From Candidatus Kaistia colombiensis (GTDB taxonomy: Bacteria; Pseudomonadota; Alphaproteobacteria; Rhizobiales; Kaistiaceae), in assembly GCA_029203105.1 (NCBI GenBank), contig CP119318.1, positions 3,424,501 to 3,488,500 of the forward strand: a stretch of 64,000 bases of DNA, read 5' to 3'. Both the position numbers and the translations under genes were made by a program. The stretch's first letter is position 1; every line of letters begins with the position of its first letter. The notes beneath the pieces were generated by a model that searched no databases, was not told the origin of the DNA, and saw nothing but the letters and a program-made list of their open reading frames with translations. Of the stretch, positions 18,273-29,788 are shown piece by piece.

Positions 18273-18593
18273 ATGTTCATCGCGCGGTGGCAGATCGACG
18301 CCCGCTTCGGGCACAAAAAGGACGCCCTCGAGCTGATGAAGGAATGGGAGCGGGATATCGGCGCCAAGGCGGGTCTCGACCCTGCCCGCTCGTCGATCGC
18401 CACGGGCTCCATCGGCACGCTGGAGGCGACGATCGAAAACAATCTGACGGTCGATAGCCTGGCCGAACTGGAGCGTCTGTTCGAGGCGATTGCCAAGACC
18501 CCGGCCCACGCCGAGTGGGGCAAGCGGCTCGAACCGCACGTCGTCTCCGGCACCTCGCGCTGGAGCATCCTGCGCGTCATGCCGATGAAGTGA
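18273..18593 (+). CDS. Conserved-looking small protein, possibly a dimeric alpha-beta barrel
   Basis: 106 residues, no signal peptide. The pattern MFIARWQIDARFGHKKDALEL then helix, LEATIENNLTV and a C-terminal strand WSILRVMP suggests an ABM/NIPSNAP-like ferredoxin fold, but no catalytic motif is visible and I do not recognise a named family. An A/G-rich sequence (TCGGAGGA) precedes the ATG at suitable spacing. Convergent with the MOSC gene. Confidence 0.7.
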   Translation: MFIARWQIDARFGHKKDALELMKEWERDIGAKAGLDPARSSIATGSIGTLEATIENNLTVDSLAELERLFEAIAKTPAHAEWGKRLEPHVVSGTSRWSILRVMPMK

Positions 18594-18609
18594 GCCGCTA
18601 GGACACGAC

Positions 18610-19362
18610 CTAGTCGAGCCTCAGCCGATCGCCAAGGCCGAGCTTGCCGCCTTCGATCACGTCGGCGTAGATTCCGCAATCCATATGGTCGAGGTTGCGC
18701 AGCAACGCGCCGGGGATATCGAGGTCGCGCGCGGCGGTGCCGGGATTCACGTTCGTCGCGGCGCAGCGCTGGATGCGCTTGGCGAAACGCACCCGCACAG
18801 CGCCGACCGTCGCCTCCCGGTCGACCAGGTTGAGTTCCTGCCAAGGCGCGAGGCCATCCAGATAGATCTTGGCGCGGAAGCGCAGCGGATCAACGGCGTG
18901 GCCAACCAGTTCGGCAACCGCCGCCACGGAGGCCAGGTTGATGAAGGAGATGTAAGGCTTGCCGACATCGGTGAAGGCGTGGCCCGGCGCCGACAGGACC
19001 TTGAGCGGTCCGCGTCGCTCGTCCCTCATGAAATCCGTCAGGAACGCCTCCGTCGCCGCCCTGCCCGCCGGGTCGGAGAGGTCGGCGCCGAATGGCGCGC
19101 CATGCCCGTCAATCGACCAGACATGGGTCGCGGGATCGAAGCGCGTCCGCAACCCGGCCAGCCGCGCATTCTTCATCAGACACAGGAACTTCGCCTTCGG
19201 TTGGTGACCGGGCGCGGCCGGATCGAAACCGGATGGCCCGTTCTCGATCGCGTAGACGCGGTCGGCATCGAACCGATGCCGTGGGCGAAGCGCCGCCTGA
19301 TCGAGCGCCTCGGCGGAAAACCCCTTCACCGGGTAGCGATAGAGAGAGGCGATCTGTGCCAT
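18610..19362 (-). CDS. MOSC domain-containing protein
   Basis: 250 residues: an N-terminal beta-barrel MOSC_N domain (SLYRYPVKGFSAEALDQAAL) and a C-terminal MOSC domain with the invariant cysteine in KRIQRCAATNVNPGT, then GALLRNLDHMDCGIYADVIEGG. Relatives carry the molybdenum cofactor (mARC, YiiM and moco-sulfurase C-terminal domains) and reduce N-hydroxylated compounds or move sulfur. A specific partner is not evident. 18 bp downstream of the glycosylase gene, probably co-transcribed with it. Confidence 0.88.
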   Translation of the reverse strand: MAQIASLYRYPVKGFSAEALDQAALRPRHRFDADRVYAIENGPSGFDPAAPGHQPKAKFLCLMKNARLAGLRTRFDPATHVWSIDGHGAPFGADLSDPAGRAATEAFLTDFMRDERRGPLKVLSAPGHAFTDVGKPYISFINLASVAAVAELVGHAVDPLRFRAKIYLDGLAPWQELNLVDREATVGAVRVRFAKRIQRCAATNVNPGTAARDLDIPGALLRNLDHMDCGIYADVIEGGKLGLGDRLRLD

Positions 19363-19380
19363 GCGTTTCCCTGTGCTGCC

Positions 19381-19953
19381 TCATCCGGCGTCGCCGGCAG
19401 GCGTGCGGCTGTCGCATTGGGGGACGGAACCACCCGATTGTCCAGCCCGCCCCCCGACCACCCGGGCAAGCGCCCGCCAGGGGTCGATCGACCAATGTGG
19501 CCCGGCCTGGCCCGAAGGCGAGGTCAAGACGTGGACGCGCGTCGGCCCGATCGGCCGCGCCTGCTCACCATACGGAATCATGCCAGTCGGCAGGTCAAGA
19601 AACAGGCTTGCCGCCCGCTTGCTGGTGAAGGCAAGAAAGCGCGGCGCGAATTGTTCGATCTTGTCGCGCAACGCCGCCGCGTCGACCCGCTCCAGATCGA
19701 TCGCCGTATCCTGGCCGACATGCTCCTTGGCAACATCCGTCAGGCCGATGGCGAACGCCAGCACGTCGCGAAAGTCGGCCGGCGCGATCCGGTACGGCGT
19801 CAGCCCGACGGCGTGCAGCGTCGGCCAGAACTTGTTGCCGGGATTGGCATAGTAGGCGCCGACCCGGGCCGACCAGGCGCCAGCGCCCGTACCGCAGAAG
19901 ACGATATCCAGCCCCGGCGTCAGCACGTCCGGCAAGATCGGCATCGGTGGCAT
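19381..19953 (-). CDS. mug: Mug-family mismatch-specific uracil/thymine DNA glycosylase
   Basis: 190 residues. Excises U or T opposite G and related lesions. Contains the rhizobial variant of motif 1, FCGTGAGAWSARVGAYYANPGN, where the classical GINPG of E. coli Mug is not preserved, followed by KFWPTLHAVGLTPYRI, DVAK and the C-terminal motif LTSPSGQAGPHWS. Length is near the family norm. The C-terminal tail after RALARVVGG is low complexity. Upstream of, and likely coupled to, the MOSC gene. Family assignment solid; precise lesion preference not inferable. Confidence 0.85.
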   Translation of the reverse strand: MPPMPILPDVLTPGLDIVFCGTGAGAWSARVGAYYANPGNKFWPTLHAVGLTPYRIAPADFRDVLAFAIGLTDVAKEHVGQDTAIDLERVDAAALRDKIEQFAPRFLAFTSKRAASLFLDLPTGMIPYGEQARPIGPTRVHVLTSPSGQAGPHWSIDPWRALARVVGGRAGQSGGSVPQCDSRTPAGDAG

Positions 19954-20081
19954 GTTCCTCTTCGACGCGGCCTCCCATCCTCAATAGACGGTGGCACGCA
20001 AAAATCATCTGTCGCTCCCCGGCCTTAGCTGCCAATCTCCGGCCGGGCCGCGGCCCGGCATCGTAGCGGGAAGAGATATTG

Positions 20082-21209
20082 ATGAGCACGATAAACTACC
20101 TGACGCAGATCGAGTTCGGAACCGGCGTGGCGTCGGTCCTGCCCGATGCGCTCGCCGCGCTTGGCGTGCGGCGGCCGCTGGTCGTCAGCGACAAGGGCCT
20201 GCAGGCATCCGGACTTCTCGACCGCGTCACCGGACTGCTGCCGGCCGGTTCGGCGATCTTCCTCGACGTTCCGCCCAACCCGACCGAAGCCGCCGTGCTC
20301 GCGGCGCTGGAAGCCTATCGGGCCGGCGGCTGCGATGGCGTCGTCGCCGTCGGCGGCGGCTCGCCGATCGACCTCGCCAAGGGCGTCGCCCTGCTCGCGA
20401 CCCATGAAGGTCCGCTGGAACCCTACGCCGCCATTCTTGGCGGCATCGCCCGCATCAGTGCCAAGGTCGCGCCGATCGTCGCCATCCCGACCACGGCCGG
20501 CACCGGCGCCGAAGTCGGCCGGGCCGCGCTGCTGACGCTGAATGACGGCCGCAAGCTCGGTTTCATCAGCCCGCATCTGATCCCGAAACGCGCCATCTGC
20601 GACCCGGAACTGACGCTCGGCCTGCCCAAGGGCCTGACCGCCGCCACCGGCCTCGATGCGCTGTCGCACTGCATCGAGACCTTCCTGTCGCCGCGTGAGA
20701 ACCCCGTCGCCGACGCAATCGGCCTCGATGGCGCGCGGCGGATCTGGGACCATATCGAGCGCGCCTTCGCGAATGGCAGCGATCTCGAAGCCCGCAGCGA
20801 GATGATGATGGGCGCGCTCCAGGGCGGCCTCGCCTTCCAGAAGGGCCTCGGTGCCGTGCATGCGCTGAGCCACGCGCTCGGCGGCCTGAAGAGCCCCAGC
20901 CTGCACCACGGCACGCTGAACGCGATCCTGATGCCGGCGATCATCCGCTTCAACCGCGAGACGGTTCCAGCCAAGATCGACCGGCTCACCGCCGTCATGG
21001 GCCTGCCGGCCACGGCCGATCTCGCCGACGAACTCGACGCGCTGAACCGTCGCCTCGGCATTCCGGTCGGCCTGAAGACGCTGGGCGTCACCGACGACGT
21101 CCTGCCTTGGGTGGTCGAACGCGCGCTCGCCGACCATTCCTACGCCACCAACCCGCGCGCCGCGACGGCGGCAGAATTCCGCGTCATCCTCGACGGCGTG
21201 ATGGTCTGA
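20082..21209 (+). CDS. Iron-containing (type III) alcohol dehydrogenase
   Basis: 375 residues of the Fe-ADH/DHQS-like superfamily. N-terminal NAD(P)-binding region with GGGSPID at about 91-97 and IPTTAGTGAEVGRAALLTL. The metal-binding Asp is in CDPELTLGLP, with His residues in DALSHCIETF, GAVHALSHALGG and the HHGTLNA segment. Oxidises an alcohol or reduces an aldehyde with Fe2+; the physiological substrate is unknown. Start at ATG 20082 rather than the TTG one codon upstream. GGGAAGAG lies upstream at good distance. Followed by an inverted-repeat element. Confidence 0.92.
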   Translation: MSTINYLTQIEFGTGVASVLPDALAALGVRRPLVVSDKGLQASGLLDRVTGLLPAGSAIFLDVPPNPTEAAVLAALEAYRAGGCDGVVAVGGGSPIDLAKGVALLATHEGPLEPYAAILGGIARISAKVAPIVAIPTTAGTGAEVGRAALLTLNDGRKLGFISPHLIPKRAICDPELTLGLPKGLTAATGLDALSHCIETFLSPRENPVADAIGLDGARRIWDHIERAFANGSDLEARSEMMMGALQGGLAFQKGLGAVHALSHALGGLKSPSLHHGTLNAILMPAIIRFNRETVPAKIDRLTAVMGLPATADLADELDALNRRLGIPVGLKTLGVTDDVLPWVVERALADHSYATNPRAATAAEFRVILDGVMV

Positions 21210-21234
21210 GGGAGGCCGACACTCACCCACTCGG

Positions 21235-21407
21235 CCATCATCCTGAGGTGCCCGGCGAAGCCGGGCCTCGAAGGAAGGTCCAGAGAACACCCTGAAGTGG
21301 ATCGGGGGGCCCGAATCCCTCCGGACTTCCGGAATGCCGTCTGCAACTGAGTGCGCTGGATCCTCCTTCGAGGCTTCGCTCGCGCGAAGCACCTCAGGAT
21401 GATGGCG
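21235..21407. repeat. Inverted pair of rhizobial-type extragenic palindromic elements (copy 1)
   Basis: Left arm 21235-21283 begins CCATCATCCTGAGGTGC and contains AAGCCGGGCCTCGAAGGA. The right arm 21356-21407 is its imperfect reverse complement, ending GCACCTCAGGATGATGG. About 72 bp separate the arms. This kind of CATCATCCTGAGG...CTCGAAGGA element is very widespread between genes in Rhizobiales genomes. Within the 309-bp gap after the alcohol dehydrogenase. Confidence 0.85.
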
Positions 21408-21458
21408 GAGCCAGCCGATTGGCCTAGCAGTACGGCTGTCGCGGAATGGCCGACAAGG

Positions 21459-21492
21459 AAAACCCCGGGAAGCGGCCGCTTCCCGGGGTTTT
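21459..21492. terminator. Bidirectional intrinsic terminator between Fe-ADH and ssb
   Basis: Perfect 34-bp palindrome AAAACCCCGGGAAGCGG / CCGCTTCCCGGGGTTTT. On the minus strand it lies 26 bp after the ssb stop, with a T-run; on the plus strand it terminates the Fe-ADH transcript. Strongest terminator in the window. Confidence 0.9.
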
Positions 21493-21518
21493 CATATCTG
21501 ATCCGCGAGGGACCGATC

Positions 21519-22025
21519 CTAGAACGGGATGTCGTCGTCGAGGTCGGCCGCGTAGGACGACGAAGCCGCCGGCTGCCGCGACTGACCGCCGCCGCGCGGC
21601 GCCTCGAGCGGGCTGGAACGACCGAAATCGCTGTTGCCGCCGCCCTGATATTCCGACTGCTCGCCGCCACCGGCGCGACCGTCGAGCAGGGTCAGTTCAC
21701 CACGGAAACGCTGCAGCACGATCTCGGTGGTGAACTTCTCGGCGCCCGTCTGGTCCTGCCACTTGCGGGTCTGGAGCTGGCCCTCGACATAGACCTTCGA
21801 GCCCTTCTTCAGATACTGCTCGGCGATCTTGGCGAGGTTTTCGTTGAAGATCACCACGCGATGCCACTCGGTCTTTTCCTTGCGCTCGCCGCTCTGCTTG
21901 TCGCGCCAGCTTTCCGACGTCGCGATGTTCAGGTTGACGACCGACTCGCCCGAATTCATCCGCCGCACTTCCGGGTCACGCCCGAGATTGCCGACGAGAA
22001 TGACCTTGTTGACGCTTCCGGCCAT
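21519..22025 (-). CDS. ssb: Single-stranded DNA-binding protein
   Basis: 168 residues. The OB-fold core spans about residues 1-110 (NKVILVGNLGRDPEVRRMNSG; WHRVVIFNENLAKIAEQYLKKG; VYVEGQLQTRKWQDQTG). A glycine/serine/glutamine-rich linker follows, then the acidic interaction tip ending DDDIPF, which recruits repair and replication partners. Divergent from uvrA across a 287-bp region carrying an SOS box, the classic alphaproteobacterial arrangement. Ends in the palindromic terminator at 21459-21492. Confidence 0.97.
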   Translation of the reverse strand: MAGSVNKVILVGNLGRDPEVRRMNSGESVVNLNIATSESWRDKQSGERKEKTEWHRVVIFNENLAKIAEQYLKKGSKVYVEGQLQTRKWQDQTGAEKFTTEIVLQRFRGELTLLDGRAGGGEQSEYQGGGNSDFGRSSPLEAPRGGGQSRQPAASSSYAADLDDDIPF

Positions 22026-22145
22026 GGTCTGTTCCTTCTTGCCTCTTTGCTGGGGTCAAACTATCCCGAAATGACACGGCCCGCCCGCGACAATCGGGCC
22101 TTGTCCACACCAGACAATCGGCTCGAAGGCCGCACACCTCAAACC

Positions 22146-22160
22146 GTTCTCTTTTTGTTC
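22146..22160. promoter_or_regulatory. LexA-type SOS box GTTC-N7-GTTC
   Basis: GTTC at 22146-22149 and GTTC at 22157-22160 are separated by exactly seven bases (TCTTTTT), the direct-repeat operator described for alphaproteobacterial LexA. It lies in the shared promoter region of ssb (minus, start 22025) and uvrA (plus, start 22313), both classical SOS targets. The arrangement predicts damage induction of one or both genes. Confidence 0.85.
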
Positions 22161-22312
22161 TAGACAATCGCGACCAAACTGGCAAGATCCCGTCAGGTGA
22201 ATCAGCCGAATGCCGCGACAATCCGAGCCTGCTCCTTGTATGGAGAGGCCGATAGCCTAAATTTGGGCCTTGGTGTCTCCACGCCAACCCCTTCCATTTG
22301 GACAGACGACAC

Positions 22313-25240
<2,928 letters not shown>

Positions 25241-25308
25241 ACGTCGCCACGGCCGGAGGCCGAGGCGGTCCGGCCGCGGCAGCACCGACGAGCCGGATCC
25301 AACGCTAC

Positions 25309-25334
25309 GGCCGCCCCGGTTCGCACGGGCGGCC
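25309..25334. terminator. Probable hairpin terminator between uvrA and the minus-strand DUF2092 unit
   Basis: GGCCGCCC (25309-25316) pairs with GGGCGGCC (25327-25334), 10-nt loop, in the 108-bp gap between convergent genes. The downstream T-tract on the plus strand is weak, so this may be only a convergent-transcription stop or a structural element. Confidence 0.45.
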
Positions 25335-25348
25335 TCGTCCTTGGGCTG

Positions 25349-25675
25349 TCAAATGCAGCGCCAGTAGACCCGGCCATAGGCGTCGACGACCCGGGCGCAG
25401 CCGGCGCGCGGCGCGACGGCATAGGGCGCCGCCACATAGGCTCCGCCGGCATAGGCGCCGCCGACTACGGCGCGGCGCGTGGTGCGGCGCGCGACGCCGG
25501 CATAGCTAAGCGGCGTGAGCGGACGACCGATGATCGCCTCGGCCCGACTGACCAGGCCGAATCCGGGCGCCTGCGGCGCCGGCGTCTCGGACAGGAACAG
25601 CGCGGCGAGGCCGAGGGCGACGGCCGCGAACCGGATGGCGAGGCGCGCCGGCCGGTGCGAAAGAGCGCAGGTCAT
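25349..25675 (-). CDS. Small exported protein with glycine/alanine repeat and C-terminal cysteine pair
   Basis: 108 residues. Hydrophobic N-terminal segment (FAAVALGLAALFL) consistent with a signal peptide. Middle motif IIGRPLTPLSYAGVARRTTRR is followed by a Gly/Ala/Tyr-rich stretch and the end CARVVDAYGRVYWRCI with two cysteines. I have the impression of similar small exported proteins in other Rhizobiales but cannot name a family. Its start overlaps the stop of the DUF2092 gene by 4 bp, so the two are translationally coupled. Confidence 0.72.
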   Translation of the reverse strand: MTCALSHRPARLAIRFAAVALGLAALFLSETPAPQAPGFGLVSRAEAIIGRPLTPLSYAGVARRTTRRAVVGGAYAGGAYVAAPYAVAPRAGCARVVDAYGRVYWRCI

Positions 25676-26562
25676 TTGCTCGCTCCTGACGGTGGTGGAG
25701 ACTGCGTGTCGTTCGGCGATTTCATGTCGGTCGGCGTCGCGCTACTCGCGGGAACCTCGTCGATGTCGACCAGCTTCGAGAAATCGACCTTCCTGGCATT
25801 GGCCGGCGGATCGAAGGCGAAGGTGCCGGCCGGAAACTGGGTGCCGCTGTGCCAGTCCGTGAACTGGATCGTATATTGCGGCGCGCCGGCGACGGACTTG
25901 CTGGTGATGACCATCTTGCAGGGGATCGGCTGCGCGCCGGTCTCGACCCAGAGCTGCCAGTCGGTATCGTGGTTGCGGAACGCAACATGCTCGCAGGCGA
26001 TGCCGCCGATGACGGCCCGGCCGATATGCTTGGCCTCGACCACGTCAGCCATCAGCGCATTGAACGAGTCGGCGATCAGCAGGTCGGCGGCCGGCATGTC
26101 CAGCATCAGATCGCCGCGCAGCTTGTCGACGACGCTGTCCATGGATCCGCTCATCGGCTCGCTGGCATAGGCGTTGGCGTTCTTGTCCAGCACGGTAACG
26201 CTCTTGCCGTCATAGAGCAGCTCGACATCGGCATAGCCGCCCGTCCGGCTGACCCGGAACTCGTCGGGCCGATGGATCGACGCCTTGCCGGAGCTGTTGA
26301 ACTGGAGCTTCTCCATCTGCGGCGTGACCACCTCCAGTTCGCTGTCGAAAGCGAGCGAGATGTCGGTCTGGCCGCCGACATATTTCGCCATTCCCTTGAC
26401 GATTTCGATCGCCTCCTGCCGGTTCTGCTCGGCGGCGGCGTTCGGGTCCTGGGCTCGGGCGGCCGGTGATCCAAACGCCAGGATCGCCACGAACCCGGCC
26501 ACCAGGGTCCCCGCCCAACGGCGGCCCGATCTCGTCGACGGGGTGAGTGCATGCATCCGCAT
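25672..26562 (-). CDS. DUF2092 family periplasmic protein
   Basis: 296 residues with a signal peptide (GTLVAGFVAILAFGSPAARAQ). The body has alternating strands typical of the LolA/LolB-like half-barrel fold: QTDISLAFDSELEVVTPQMEK, KASIHRPDEFRVSRTGGYAD, VTVLDKNANAYA, GIACEHVAFRNHDTDWQLWV and PCKMVITSKS. DUF2092 members are predicted outer-membrane-associated lipid- or ligand-binding proteins; the function is unproven. Proline/serine-rich C-terminal tail. Translationally coupled to the small exported protein downstream. Confidence 0.8.
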   Translation of the reverse strand: MRMHALTPSTRSGRRWAGTLVAGFVAILAFGSPAARAQDPNAAAEQNRQEAIEIVKGMAKYVGGQTDISLAFDSELEVVTPQMEKLQFNSSGKASIHRPDEFRVSRTGGYADVELLYDGKSVTVLDKNANAYASEPMSGSMDSVVDKLRGDLMLDMPAADLLIADSFNALMADVVEAKHIGRAVIGGIACEHVAFRNHDTDWQLWVETGAQPIPCKMVITSKSVAGAPQYTIQFTDWHSGTQFPAGTFAFDPPANARKVDFSKLVDIDEVPASSATPTDMKSPNDTQSPPPSGASK

Positions 26563-26703
26563 CGCGTCCTCCTCTCGGCCGCTGAAGTGCCATCGAGGAG
26601 GGAGATGCTAGCACGGACCGCGCCGCGGCCCCGTTCGAGATCCCGTGATGACATTGCCGGCGGCAATGCCGAACGCTTGGCCCGCACGGTGGATGAAATG
26701 AAA

Positions 26704-26726
26704 ATGGCCGCGCAGGGCGCGGCCAT
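26704..26726 (-). terminator. Intrinsic terminator of the sugar ABC operon
   Basis: 10-bp stem ATGGCCGCGC / GCGCGGCCAT with a 3-nt loop, followed on the minus strand by TTTTCATTTC. Lies 22 bp after the permease stop at 26748. Confidence 0.8.
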
Positions 26727-26747
26727 CTCGAGTGGAACCCGGAACGA

Positions 26748-27767
26748 TCAGGCCTTGCGGCGGCGCGACTTGGCGAAGGTGTCAAAGGCGACGGCCAGCA
26801 CGATGATCACGCCGATGATGATCTGCTGGATATAGGACGACACGTTCATCAGCACGAGGCCGTTCAGGAGCACGCCGATCAGGAACGAGCCGATGACCGT
26901 GCCGAAGATCGTGCCGACACCGCCGAACAGCGACGTGCCGCCGATGACGACCGAGGCGATGACGGTGAGCTCATAGCCCGTGCCGGCGACGGCCTCGGCC
27001 GAGTTCAACCGGGCCGACAGCACGAAGGCGCCGAGGCCGGCGAAGAAGCCCATGATGACATAGACGCTACAGATCACCCAGTTGACGTTCAGGCCCGACA
27101 GGCGCGCCGCTTCCGGATTGCCGCCGACGGCGTAGACCTGTCTGCCATAGCGCATGTAGCGCAGCGCGATATGGGCGAGCAGCGCCGCGACCAGGAAGAT
27201 GATGACCGGCACCGGAACCGGGCCGATCTTGCCCTGGCCCCACCAGGTGAAATCGGGCTGGAAGCCGGAGATCGGGCCGCCGGCGGCGAACAGGAGCGCC
27301 GCTCCGCGGAACACCGACATGCCACCGAGCGTCACGACGAAGGGCGGCACCTTCAGCCGGGTGATGGCCAGGCCCTGCAGCAGGCCGCCGCAGACGCCGA
27401 CGGCGATCGCCGCCAGCGCCGCGAGCTCCCAGCCGTAGCCGATCGCCCCCTCGCCCACCGTGAAGCGATCCTGCATGCCGCCCTTGGCGACAGCGGCGGC
27501 GACGAGGCCGGCAAAGGCCAGCAGCGAGCCGACCGACAGATCGATGCCGGCGGTCAGGATGACGAAGGTCATGCCGATCGCGAGCAGGCCGGTGATCGAG
27601 ACCTGCCGCATCACGTTGAACAGGTTGATCGACGACATGAAGCGCGGCTCGAGCACCGCGAATATGATCATCAGCGCGATCAGGAAAATCAGCGGCGCGA
27701 ACCGTGCCAGGGTGCCGAACAGGTCGAACCCCTTGCCCTCCGCCGCTTCTCGTCTCACGTCCGTCAT
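26748..27767 (-). CDS. Ribose-type sugar ABC transporter permease
   Basis: 339-residue RbsC/BPD_transp_2 family inner-membrane permease with about ten hydrophobic helices. Typical segments are GLLAIGMTFVILTAGIDLSVGS, GLAITRLKVPPFVVTLGGMSV, YAVGGNPEAARLSGLNV and GGTSLFGGVGTIFGTVIGSF. The C-terminal basic tail is KSRRRKA. Receives sugar from the binding protein encoded at 29789-30748 and is powered by the dual ATPase immediately upstream (19 bp). Sugar specificity cannot be read; ribose, galactofuranose or autoinducer-2-like substrates are possible. Confidence 0.92.
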   Translation of the reverse strand: MTDVRREAAEGKGFDLFGTLARFAPLIFLIALMIIFAVLEPRFMSSINLFNVMRQVSITGLLAIGMTFVILTAGIDLSVGSLLAFAGLVAAAVAKGGMQDRFTVGEGAIGYGWELAALAAIAVGVCGGLLQGLAITRLKVPPFVVTLGGMSVFRGAALLFAAGGPISGFQPDFTWWGQGKIGPVPVPVIIFLVAALLAHIALRYMRYGRQVYAVGGNPEAARLSGLNVNWVICSVYVIMGFFAGLGAFVLSARLNSAEAVAGTGYELTVIASVVIGGTSLFGGVGTIFGTVIGSFLIGVLLNGLVLMNVSSYIQQIIIGVIIVLAVAFDTFAKSRRRKA

Positions 27768-27786
27768 TACCGTATCCCTTGTCTGG

Positions 27787-29325
27787 TCACGCAGCTCGGC
27801 CGGCGGCGCTGAGCGTCATCATCGTCATCAGTTTTTCCTGGGTCGCGTCGGCGCGCATCGTCTCGCCGGTGACGCGCCCTTCGCGCATCGTGACGATCCG
27901 GTCGGCAACCGCGAGAACCTCGGGAAGCTCGGAGGAGATGGCGATCACGGCGATGCCGGAGCGCGCCATCTCGAACAACAGATTGTGGACCTCGACCTTG
28001 GCGCCGATGTCGATGCCGCGGGTCGGCTCGTCGACGATCAACACCTTGGGCCGCAGCGCCAGCCAGCGGGCCAGCACGACCTTCTGCTGGTTGCCGCCGG
28101 AGAGATTGCCGACGGCCTGGTCCGGGCTCGCCATGCGGATGTTGAGCAGCTTGCGGTATTCCTCGACGAGATCGCGCTCCTTGCGCTCGTCGACGAACAG
28201 GCCGAAGCGGTCGATCCGGTCGAGCGCGGCGATCGAGAGATTGGTGCGGATCGCCTGGGTCAGGAACAAAGCCTGCTGCTTGCGATCCTCCGGCACCAGT
28301 CCGATGCCATGCCGGATGGCGTCGCGCGGCGAGCGGATGTCGACAGGCTGGCCGTCGATCAGCACCCGGCCGGAATCGAACGGGTCCGCGCCGAAGATGG
28401 CCCGCGCCGTTTCGGTTCGTCCGGCGCCAACCAGTCCGGCAATGCCGAGAATTTCGCCACGCCGGACCGACAGGGACACGTCCTGCAGTTCGGTGGCGTG
28501 CGGATCATGCGCCGAGCGGCGACGTGTCAACCCTTCGACCGCCAGGGCGACGGCACCCGCATCGCCCGCCTCGCGATGGGAAAACAGCGCGTTGACCTCG
28601 CGGCCGACCATCAGGCGGATGATGCCGTCGATCGTCGTCTCGCTGACCTCGCCGGCGCCGACATTGCGGCCATCGCGCAGCACGGTCAGGCGATCGCAGA
28701 TCTCGACCACTTCCTCCAGGCGATGCGTGACGAAAATGATCGAGATGCCTTCCGCCTTCAGCTGGCGCACGATGCGGAAGAGCTTCTCCACTTCGGCCAG
28801 GCTGAGCGCCGAGGTCGGTTCGTCCATGATGATGATGCGCGACTGCATGGAAAGCGCACGGGCGATCTCGACCATCTGCTGCTCGGCGACAGAGAGGTCG
28901 CGTACCAGCGTCAACGGACTGCGCTCCAGGCCAATGCGGCGGATCAGCTTCAACGTCTCGGCTTCCATCTTCGCCCAGTTGACGAAGAGACGCGGGCCCG
29001 GCTCGCGACCGATGAAGACGTTCTCGGCGATCGTCATGTCCGGCGCGAGGGTGAATTCCTGGTAGATCGTGACGATGCCGAGCTTCTGGGCGTCCTGCGG
29101 CGAGCCGAGCGTGACCTCCCGGCCATCGAACGAAATGGTGCCGCGATCCGGCGACTGGGCGCCGGCCAGGATCTTCAGCAGGGTCGATTTACCGGCGCCA
29201 TTTTCGCCAAGCAGGGCGTGGATTTCGGCGGGTGCGACCTCGAGATCGACGCCGTCGAGCGCCTTGACGCCGGGAAAGCTCTTGGCGATGCCGGTCATCT
29301 TCAGGAGTGGGTGCGGATCGGTCAT
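27787..29325 (-). CDS. Ribose-type sugar ABC transporter ATP-binding protein (two ATPase domains)
   Basis: 512 residues, RbsA/MglA type. First ATPase domain: Walker A GENGAGKST at 40-48, signature LSVAEQQMVEIARAL, Walker B IIIMDEPTSAL. Second domain: degenerate Walker A GLVGAGRTE, signature LSGGNQQKVVLARWL, Walker B VLIVDEPTRGID. The degenerate second P-loop is normal for the family. It sits between the binding-protein gene (463 bp upstream, separated by a repeat element) and the permease. Confidence 0.94.
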   Translation of the reverse strand: MTDPHPLLKMTGIAKSFPGVKALDGVDLEVAPAEIHALLGENGAGKSTLLKILAGAQSPDRGTISFDGREVTLGSPQDAQKLGIVTIYQEFTLAPDMTIAENVFIGREPGPRLFVNWAKMEAETLKLIRRIGLERSPLTLVRDLSVAEQQMVEIARALSMQSRIIIMDEPTSALSLAEVEKLFRIVRQLKAEGISIIFVTHRLEEVVEICDRLTVLRDGRNVGAGEVSETTIDGIIRLMVGREVNALFSHREAGDAGAVALAVEGLTRRRSAHDPHATELQDVSLSVRRGEILGIAGLVGAGRTETARAIFGADPFDSGRVLIDGQPVDIRSPRDAIRHGIGLVPEDRKQQALFLTQAIRTNLSIAALDRIDRFGLFVDERKERDLVEEYRKLLNIRMASPDQAVGNLSGGNQQKVVLARWLALRPKVLIVDEPTRGIDIGAKVEVHNLLFEMARSGIAVIAISSELPEVLAVADRIVTMREGRVTGETMRADATQEKLMTMMTLSAAGRAA

Positions 29326-29574
29326 CGGTCTTCGCTTGCGATGGAGAAAGGAGATGGCGCGCCCTTGCCGGAAGTCGGGGGCGAGACGAAAACGAAAGAT
29401 CAGTCCAGCCCGAGCAGCGACCGCTTCAGGCCATTTTCAATTCACGGCCGAGGAGCGCGGGACGATGATGGCCGGACAGCGCACGCAACACCGGCGAACA
29501 AGCGCGGGATACGATCCGGAACGCCGGCAACCCGGCTTCTCACCCTCTTCCCGCGGAGTTCCAGCGCCATTCAT

Positions 29575-29697
29575 CACCTCTCCCTGAGGGAGAGGTCGGC
29601 GGCCGCTGGCCGGCGGGTGAGGGTTTACGACCTCACCGTATCGTTCCCTAAACCCTCACCCGGAGCTTCGCTCCGACCTCTCCCTCAGGGAGAGGTG
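29575..29697. repeat. Inverted pair of extragenic palindromic elements (copy 2)
   Basis: Left arm 29575-29627 carries CACCTCTCCCTGAGGGAGAG and GGGTGAGGGTTTA. Right arm 29649-29697 is its reverse complement with TAAACCCTCACCCGGAGC and CCTCTCCCTCAGGGAGAG. Only about 20 bp separate the arms. A typical alphaproteobacterial intergenic element of unknown role, here inside an operon. Confidence 0.85.
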
Positions 29698-29740
29698 AAG
29701 AACGGCTGCGTCTTTCCGCAGTCGTTCCCCAGAGACGGCG

Positions 29741-29773
29741 AAGGCGTTCCGCGCCAATGGCACGGAACGCCTT
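29741..29773 (-). terminator. Hairpin after the sugar-binding-protein gene (partial terminator or mRNA stabiliser)
   Basis: 11-bp perfect stem AAGGCGTTCCG / CGGAACGCCTT with an 11-nt loop, 15 bp after the stop. No T-run follows on the minus strand, so it more likely blocks 3' exonucleases or attenuates than fully terminates. Confidence 0.55.
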
Positions 29774-29788
29774 GCTCTGGACTTCGGC

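Larger units (their letters stand above)
29326..29788. other. 463-bp gap inside the sugar ABC operon
   Basis: Between the binding-protein gene and the ATPase gene, both on the minus strand. It contains an inverted repeat pair (29575-29697) and a hairpin right after the binding-protein stop (29741-29773). No credible open frame. Such RNA structure would favour high binding-protein mRNA and less ATPase/permease mRNA; the ATPase-permease part may also have its own promoter here. Confidence 0.55.
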
